Shown: positions 57,913 through 64,000 of the stretch, in pieces | Numbering within the stretch: position 1 is the stretch's first letter | How the letters are laid out: every line of letters starts with the position of its first letter | Assembly (NCBI RefSeq): GCF_051020765.1 | Contig: NC_134934.1 | Coordinates: 11,422,001 to 11,486,000, forward strand | Direction of reading: 5' to 3' | DNA: 64,000 nt | Source of the DNA: Lasioglossum baleicum | Lineage: Eukaryota; Arthropoda; Insecta; Hymenoptera; Halictidae | The notes under the pieces: model-generated | Database searches by the model: none | Seen by the model: the letters and a program-made list of their open reading frames with translations, nothing else | What the model was told of the DNA's origin: nothing | Translations under genes and position numbers: made by a program

Positions 57913-60373
57913 TTAATGAGAATGGCATGTAGCATCAGTATCATTCTCATTTTCTGTGTTTTGAATCTCGTCGTCAACATCTATGTCACATATTCTATGA
58001 CTATGAGTATCAAGTGCTTCCGTACTAGTTGCTGCATCCAATAAAGGAGATAGTTTCTCTGCTTCGCTATCTTCATCTTGTCCTTGTCCCTGTGAATATC
58101 GATGGACATAATATTAAATATCGTATTCGAAATGTTCTCTGTTTATGGAAATAAAGAAAAGTATGAATTTATAATATGAAAAAATTACCTCGTAAAGCGA
58201 AACAGGTTGTTTTTCATTAACAAGTCTGAGAGTGTCCCGAGATCTTAAGGAAGACTTTTCGCGTATATGTCCAGAAGATTTCATTCTCATCGCAGGTGAT
58301 CGAGCGTGAAGGTCTTTCTGTGAACCTGAATGCTCGTCTCTAGCCAATAAAACTGACATTCGAAATTCTGGAGTAGGACATGTAGTACCGCTTGATCTAG
58401 CAGATGTATCTACTTCCTTTGAAGACGCATGTTTCAATACAGGCGTACGTTCAACAGATCTATTAAATAAAATAAATCACTAAAGAAAATATATAGTTTA
58501 TCAAGAGTTTTACCTGTTTAATGCTTCGGCTGCTTGAATTGCACTAGCTGTATCTGTATCTGGTGTATCTGGAGATTCTGGAGCAAGAACAGCAGTTCTT
58601 TGAATATATGGACCATTTAAAGCTTCTATTAACGATACAGCCTCGTACCCGGATGGAATGTTTTCACAGTTTCCCTGAACATTTATCATTTTATTAGTTG
58701 AACATAACGGAATTTACTAAAATGTTTAATAACAAATATTAACCTCTGGTAATGAAGGATTTGATATAACAGCTCCAGTTGCCCTCTGTAGAGCTTTGAT
58801 CTGTAGAAGAGCTCTGAAAGGAGCACGACATATGGGACAATTGTTGGCTTGGTATCGCAGCGAATCGGCACAACCATAACACAGGCACAAATGTCTACAT
58901 GGTAATATTAATGTGTCTCGCACATCATACATACAAATAACACATTCCGAGCCGTTATCATCTGTATCTTCGTCGCTACCTTGCTGCTACAAAATAAAAA
59001 TATCGACTTTATAATAATAATAATTAAATAAAGTAAATGAAATTTTGAATATAAAAATCACTTTGTATTTATACGATATACCTTTGCATTTTCAGCATTT
59101 TTATTTTCTATGCCATATATTTCTTGAAGCAAATAACAAAGACCATCGACGTAAAGTTTTTGTTTCAGTGCTTTTAATACGTACGTTCCGTCTGAATGTT
59201 TTTCAACAACAGCAATTGTTGTATGAGATTGTTTCGGTTCATCCGAACCCTCTTCTGCCACACAATGAATTGCTACTGGTATTATCTATAGATAATTACA
59301 AACTATTGTTATACAGTAATCCAAGAGATATAAAAACATAGAATGAACGGTATTTTGAAGCTATACATACTTCTCTATCAGCATTATATAATAAATCCTC
59401 TTCGTTGTACGCTAATGGATCAAAAACATGCGATGTTTTTGAAAATAATTGATTCGCACCTTTTTTGTAATAGTATGTTTCAGAATTCATTGAAGGATCT
59501 CTTGGTGTATAACTGTAAACAAAAGGTGTTATGTACGAGTTAAATTTAATAATAAAATAATGGATCTTTATGCAAAATAATAATTTTCTATTTGAATTGC
59601 AATTGTACTTTTGAATTCTTCTAATATTTGTACTGCTTTAAATATAATGTATAATATAAGAATAATACATACGTAACACCCTTTGTTGTTACCTCTTCGG
59701 TGCAAAAATAATATAATGTAATTGCACATCGTACATCGCAATCAAATGTGAATTCAATATTATAACGACTTGATTTTTTATCAACATCGCCGTCGCTGTA
59801 ATGTTTTAAATTATGACACTGGGGCGAAGCAGAAGTTTGATCGACATTACGAACTAATCTCAACGATTCTCTTCTTATATTTACTAAACTTTTCAATGTT
59901 TTAGTAGGATCGTTCGCTTGCGGAGGAGGATACGGAAACTAAAACAAATATTATATTTTGAGATTATATGTGTGATTTGTTATAATAATTTAATATTATG
60001 TAACTTACAGGTGTAGGTCTGCTTCCTAGAAAATTCAAGTCAGCATTTTCTCCGAACAAATATGCTTCTGGTTGAGGCGTATCGAACCTCTCGCCACCCA
60101 TGATGAAATGGCTACCGAAGTAGTTTCCTAATAAAAAAGTTTATCCAATAAAATGTGTATTTTAAGATAAAAATGTATAAAATTAATACTTGACAATTAA
60201 TTAAAGCATAAATTCATTTATTCTGATATTTGACTATTTCACATATAAATTTTTCAATTATAATGTTAGTAGTTTGAATACAAACCAGAACGAGGAGGAT
60301 ATTTGTATGCATGATTTGAAACGATATCAACTTCCTCTACGCCAGCGTTCTGTCGACTGGTTAACGATCCCAT
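57913..60373 (-). CDS. MGRN1: mahogunin-type E3 ubiquitin ligase (MGRN1/RNF157)
   Basis: RING E3 ligase; vertebrate MGRN1 ubiquitinates TSG101 and affects melanocortin-receptor signalling and endosome sorting. Exons: 60286-60373, 60009-60127, 59673-59938, 59371-59512, 59082-59285, 58744-58986, 58514-58674, 58189-58459, 57913-58089, giving 556 aa, close to the family's length. MGSLTS is a good N-myristoylation signal (Gly 2, Ser 6). The mahogunin N-terminal domain follows with YLFGENADLNFLGSRP, SLVNIRRESLRLVR and YLLQEIYGIENKN. The C3HC4 RING is at 288-326 (C288-x2-C291, C303-x-H305, C309-x2-C312, C323-x2-C326; core DTLILPCRHLCLC). The C-terminal third is Ser/Asp/Glu-rich and low in motifs; I do not see the PSAP motif used by vertebrate MGRN1 to bind TSG101. 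Confidence 0.95.
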
Positions 60374-61351
60374 TACTTAATTATTTGAAAAACAATTGTA
60401 AATCGCCACCGTAAAGTGAACTTCGCTGACGTATGTAAGTAACTCAGCATGTACTTATTTGCTAAAACAAATTCGTAAATAGTAAACACTAAGGTAAACC
60501 ATCCATTCATAAACAAATGATTTTACAAGTTCAGTAAATTTTGACAGACAATGTGTCTAAACACATAAATACATAGTTGACACTTGCAATCTATTGTCCT
60601 TTGTATATGTGAATATGTGAATGAACAGTATGAAATAGAACACATATCCACACCACGGACCACGGACCTACACACATTTTGCAGGCTGACCAATCTTGTT
60701 TACATAAAACCTGCATAAAACCTGATAAAACCCAATAAAACCCAATAAAACCGCATTATTCTTTATTTCTGTAAATCTACACATTATATATACTTCATCC
60801 ACAAGAGTCTTTAGTCTTTACAAAAAGTGAGGAATTTTTTAATACATATTAAAACAATATTGATTAGCTATTGTAATGATTGTAATGAACTGTAATGAAC
60901 TTTTTTAGTGGATTAGACTGTGATTAGACTGGATTAGACAAATGTGTGTGTTTCACAGACTGCTGTACGCAAAACGCGCTGTTTTAAAATTTCACTGCTA
61001 TGTTCTCATATGTTCTGTAAGCTTTGTGGTTGATGTTTATTTATGTTACGCACAAGTATTTATCGTATCAGCATTCAGCATGTGTAATTGTAAAACGACA
61101 GCGTAACAAAAAATGTTTATTGAAGACAGATTATAAAGAAAATGTTGATACTATCAAAGCAAATAGAAATGAAGCACGTAACAGTGGATTGGAGCGTTCG
61201 ATGTTGCCAGTGAGTTTCAAGATTATAGCGAAACTTTTATAACGAATATAGTGGACATGACCAACAATGAATTATATAGATTTGATGACCGTGCGATAGC
61301 ATTTCTATTACGCAGGAATGTTTTAACGTGTAAATAATTCTCTATATTATC
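60374..61351. promoter_or_regulatory. shared head-to-head promoter region
   Basis: MGRN1 (leftward) and the PH-domain gene (rightward) start 978 bp apart, so both promoters lie here. The stretch is AT-rich, with a short tandem repeat of TAAAACC(C)A units at about 60707-60751. I see no TATA box or mobile element that would decide either start site. Confidence 0.45.
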
Positions 61352-62196
61352 ATGAAATTTAACGAGAAAGAACTTGCGGAGGCAAGTAGTGGTCCAGCTG
61401 ATCTAGAAGGTCGTTTAAATCATAAACGAGCGCACAAATCAGGTTAGTTTACTTAATGATTTTCATCAATTGATTAAAATTAATTTGATATGCTCATTAA
61501 CCTATAACTAGACAGCGGATATCGACAAAAATGAGTAGGTGTAATCTAAAAATTCTGTAATTTATACATTTCTATTTCACTCCAGTTTGTTACAATTTAG
61601 GTGAAACATTTTTATTTTGCATAAAGATCCGCTGTCTATCTATAACTGTCCAAGAAATGTTGGTTCTAATGTTTCTTGAATTTTTTCTATCTTAGATATT
61701 ATCTGTTCTTCTAGGATTTAAAGAGAAATGGTTTAAATTAAGGTACAATCTACTATTCTATTTTAATATCAACGAATTAGGACAAATCGATACCAGACAG
61801 CCTGCTGGAGTAATCGTTTTAGAAAACTATAGTATTAATATTGACAGCACATCGGGAGGAGTATTTGCATTTAGTATAGCATTTCGCGACGAGCATGACA
61901 AAAGGCATGTATTGAGTGGACGTTCAGAGTCTCAAGTAGAACAATGGGTGAACGCGTTAAAGCAAGCCAGTTACGAATATTGGAGATCACGGTTGATAGT
62001 GCTTCAAGAAACATTGTGCAAGAAAACTGGAAAAGACCCTTTGCTTATGTATCCAAGGAATCAAGGTACTGTTAGAGACGAGGCATGGGAAACTGCGTCA
62101 ACTTTCCGATCTCATGTACGTTCCTTCACAACTTCGGTTGTAACGTCAACAGCTATAAATACAGTGACAAGAGAAGTGAATTTGATTGAATTTTAA
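61352..62196 (+). CDS. PHETA1: sesquipedalian-like PH-domain protein
   Basis: Endosomal adaptor family (PHETA1/2, also called Ses1/2 or IPIP27) that binds OCRL and acts in recycling and endosome-to-Golgi traffic. Exons 61352-61442 and 61715-62196 join in phase (G|GA) to give 190 aa. It opens MKFNEKELAEASSG and the PH domain covers about 17-118: KEKWFKLRYNLLFYF, PAGVIVLENY and the C-terminal helix with Trp 108 in QWVNALKQASYEYW. These blocks match sesquipedalians better than other PH proteins. The C-terminal ~65 residues are not obviously conserved, and I cannot find the FxxxH motif expected for OCRL binding. A donor-like GTACGT at 62116 could allow another 3' end. The single intron carries a TAGACAGCGGAT MITE. 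Confidence 0.82.
61509..61638. mobile_element. 130-bp MITE with 12-bp TIR, intronic
   Basis: TAGACAGCGGAT at the left end is exactly inverted at the right end (ATCCGCTGTCTA), and TTTTATTTTGCATAAAG precedes the right end as in the other copies. It differs from the 2336-2467 copy at TIR position 6 (A instead of T) on both ends, so two TIR subtypes exist. It lies in the intron of the PH-domain gene. Confidence 0.8.
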
Positions 62197-62973
62197 GTTA
62201 AACAATTAGATTATGCTGATTTTCTTCTTATATTCATAAAACTGGAATTTTATTTAGACATACAAGTAGCATAAAAATCATTGCGAAAACAGTGATGAAT
62301 TTACAAATTTATTTATTCTAGCTAATATATAATTTATACAATCCAAAATGTATTATCTAAAATTGTATCAAATTTCTACCACAAGTTTTATTATTTATCA
62401 ACATAATGAAGATTTTCTATTGAACTTGAAATAATTTTTAAAAATTTTCAACGAACCCCAAAAAATTATTGCAATATATACAATACAGCATCGCTTTTAA
62501 AATACATTATGTAGTATAAAATACATTATGTATTGGGCGATACACGGACAATAGTAAAACAATATTTGTACCTTTAAAATAATTTGCATCAATGAAAAAG
62601 AAGTATGCAATTGTATATGGTTCTTGTCTCTATTTTATCTGTATATAAAGTTATTAAGTATTCATATACCAAATACTCTCTATAATTTATAATATATTGA
62701 AAACATATTTGTAATATTGTGACAAATAAAACCTATTTTTTTAAGTAATGCATTCAACGCATTTACATATCAGGTACCCTTGGAAGCATCTGAATTTTAT
62801 TTTGCTTTAATTATTTACTATTGTTTATGAAATATTTAAATATATGTCAATAAATATTTCATTATTGAAATCTATGTTATTCGAACATAAATTGATTTTC
62901 TTGCATGAACATTATTAGATCTTAAATAATAATATTATTATTAATATTTTTCTATCAGATCTTGTAAATCCAC
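62197..62973. other. 3' flank of the PH-domain gene
   Basis: Very AT-rich, with several possible polyadenylation hexamers (for example AATAAA at about 62725). No gene or clear repeat is seen. Confidence 0.6.
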
Positions 62974-63017
62974 AACTTTCCGATACATAATAACTTACTA
63001 ATACGAAAATAAATAGT
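62974..63017. repeat. 44-bp direct repeat, left copy
   Basis: AACTTTCCGATACATAATAA and following bases to AAATAGT; it recurs at 63183-63226 with a single G-to-A difference. Together they bracket the tRNA-like element. Confidence 0.85.
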
Positions 63018-63182
63018 ATAAATAACAAAGGGCTCGCAGTGGCTCAGTGGGTGAAGCGCGTGCCTGCGGACTTCCGTGGTCGCAGGTTCAATTTCAATCC
63101 CCGATGTCGGCACCTCTGGAAATTACATATTCCATCTCCATGTGCCTTTTTTAAAAACTGTGGTGACCCAAAGGTGGTTCGG
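63018..63182 (+). mobile_element. tRNA-derived SINE-like element
   Basis: TGGCTCAGTGGG at 63040-63051 fits the polymerase III A box (TRGYnnARYnGG) and GGTTCAATTTC at 63085-63095 fits the B box (GGTTCRANTCC) with one deviation. Their spacing is that of a tRNA gene, but the rest does not fold into a good cloverleaf and is followed by an unrelated body. This is the normal structure of a tRNA-derived SINE. The 44-bp repeats on either side are too long for an ordinary SINE target duplication. Confidence 0.7.
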
Positions 63183-63226
63183 AACTTTCCAATACATAAT
63201 AACTTACTAATACGAAAATAAATAGT
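63183..63226. repeat. 44-bp direct repeat, right copy
   Basis: Second copy of the repeat at 62974-63017, differing at one position. Confidence 0.85.
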
Positions 63227-64000
63227 GTACTCGTTGTTGACTCTAATTGTAAGCTCTGAGATTTCTATCTGCCTCGTATTTGCCTCGTCCTGAAGTTTTA
63301 TCTTCTTCCAGCATCCTTTTCCTTAGCCAATAGGAAAATTCGGATCTTCCAGCTGAACGTTGATTCGTCGGGTGGCTCGTCTTCGGTTGCTGCTCGATGG
63401 TGATTGGTGGTGGAGGTGCTTCAATAGCGCGCGCACGAGAGTGGGGTACACGCGAGGGTGAAGGCCCGTCAAAACAATAAGGGTCGTGGGACCGAGCGAG
63501 AGAGAGGTCCGAGGGAGTTCCAAGAGGTCCTTGACTGAGAATTTACGACTTCCCTGCTTCCCGTCCTTGACCGATTCTAGACTTCGACTGTCTATTTATG
63601 CGAAATTGGAAAAGCTCCTCCAAGAGGTTACATGACTTTACCCAAATTCCTCGATTAGTTTCGCCTATCTGGTTTCGTCAAGGATCTCTGTGGGAACCTT
63701 CCGTTGTTTCCCTACTCATTCTAATTCTAAGCTATCGTGCCCGAATAAAGAATATATATGTATATGAAATACGCGGCTTTATATTCAAATTTCCCTCTCA
63801 GCGCCATTAATCGAACCTATATTGCGGTAACGCTATATCGTAACTATGTTCGCGTGATCAACGGGTCACGTCAATGGCTACAGTGGGCTACAGGAGTAAA
63901 AAGTTGGTACCATTGTTTTCAACCACGTGTAACCACGCAACCTATTTATGCGTTTACGGAGAGGCTGCCGCTGCCACGAATCAATTGTGATTGTGATCAT
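63227..64000. other. unassigned right end
   Basis: GC content rises again here. There are AATAAA near 63744 and ATATATATGTATATG just after it, but no recognised coding sequence, no splice-supported exon and no clear inverted repeat. It could be the edge of a retroelement or of a gene beyond the window; I cannot tell which. Confidence 0.4.

Noticed and set aside
63030..63105. Functional tRNA gene
   Set aside because: The A and B boxes are present, but the B box deviates, no proper acceptor stem closes, and the sequence continues into a repeat body between direct repeats. It fits a SINE better.
1..64000. CRISPR arrays, bacterial operons, rRNA genes
   Set aside because: No regularly spaced repeats, ribosome-binding-site gene clusters or rRNA signatures are present. 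The window is eukaryotic nuclear DNA.

Overview
This window looks like nuclear DNA from an insect, most likely a hymenopteran and probably a bee. The evidence is: intron-containing genes with canonical GT/AG borders, animal housekeeping orthologues, a CpG-rich left part next to an AT-rich right part, and many short foldback DNA transposons. The order is inferred from general sequence style, since no species marker was searched. I see no bacterial, plasmid, CRISPR or viral features.

Ten protein-coding genes could be rebuilt exon by exon, and every splice phase checks out. Left to right they are: purine nucleoside phosphorylase (minus, 6 exons, an 8.4-kb first intron); virilizer, the m6A writer scaffold (plus, 5 exons, one GC-AG intron); PTCD1, a mitochondrial PPR protein (minus, 3 exons); DCAF1/mahjong, a CUL4 substrate receptor (minus, 18 exons); V-ATPase subunit E (plus, 5 exons); PEX13 (minus, 5 exons); a THAP-domain protein (plus, one coding exon); ribosomal protein L10 (plus, 3 coding exons plus a probable TOP leader exon); mahogunin-type RING ligase MGRN1 (minus, 9 exons); and a sesquipedalian-like PH protein (plus, 2 exons).

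The layout falls into two parts. From 1 to about 26 kb there is one gene (PNP) in GC-rich, gene-poor DNA holding at least eight short (GCGCCGC)n blocks, a Tc1 remnant and several foldback elements. From 26 to 64 kb the DNA is AT-rich and gene-dense. Gene pairs there are arranged tail to tail (virilizer/PTCD1, Vha26/PEX13, RpL10/MGRN1) or head to head (DCAF1/Vha26, PEX13/THAP, MGRN1/PH protein), and foldback elements sit in almost every spacer. The genes are unrelated housekeeping functions and form no operon or pathway.

I found no new gene system. The most unusual content is the mobile-element landscape: at least ten foldback or MITE-like elements of several families, including a 295-bp-arm palindrome, a near-perfect hairpin with TA flanks, a hAT-like element with a clean 8-bp duplication, and a 12-bp-TIR family (TAGACWGCGGAT) sitting in two gene introns. 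A DCAF1 copy that lacks one WDxR arginine is also worth a check.
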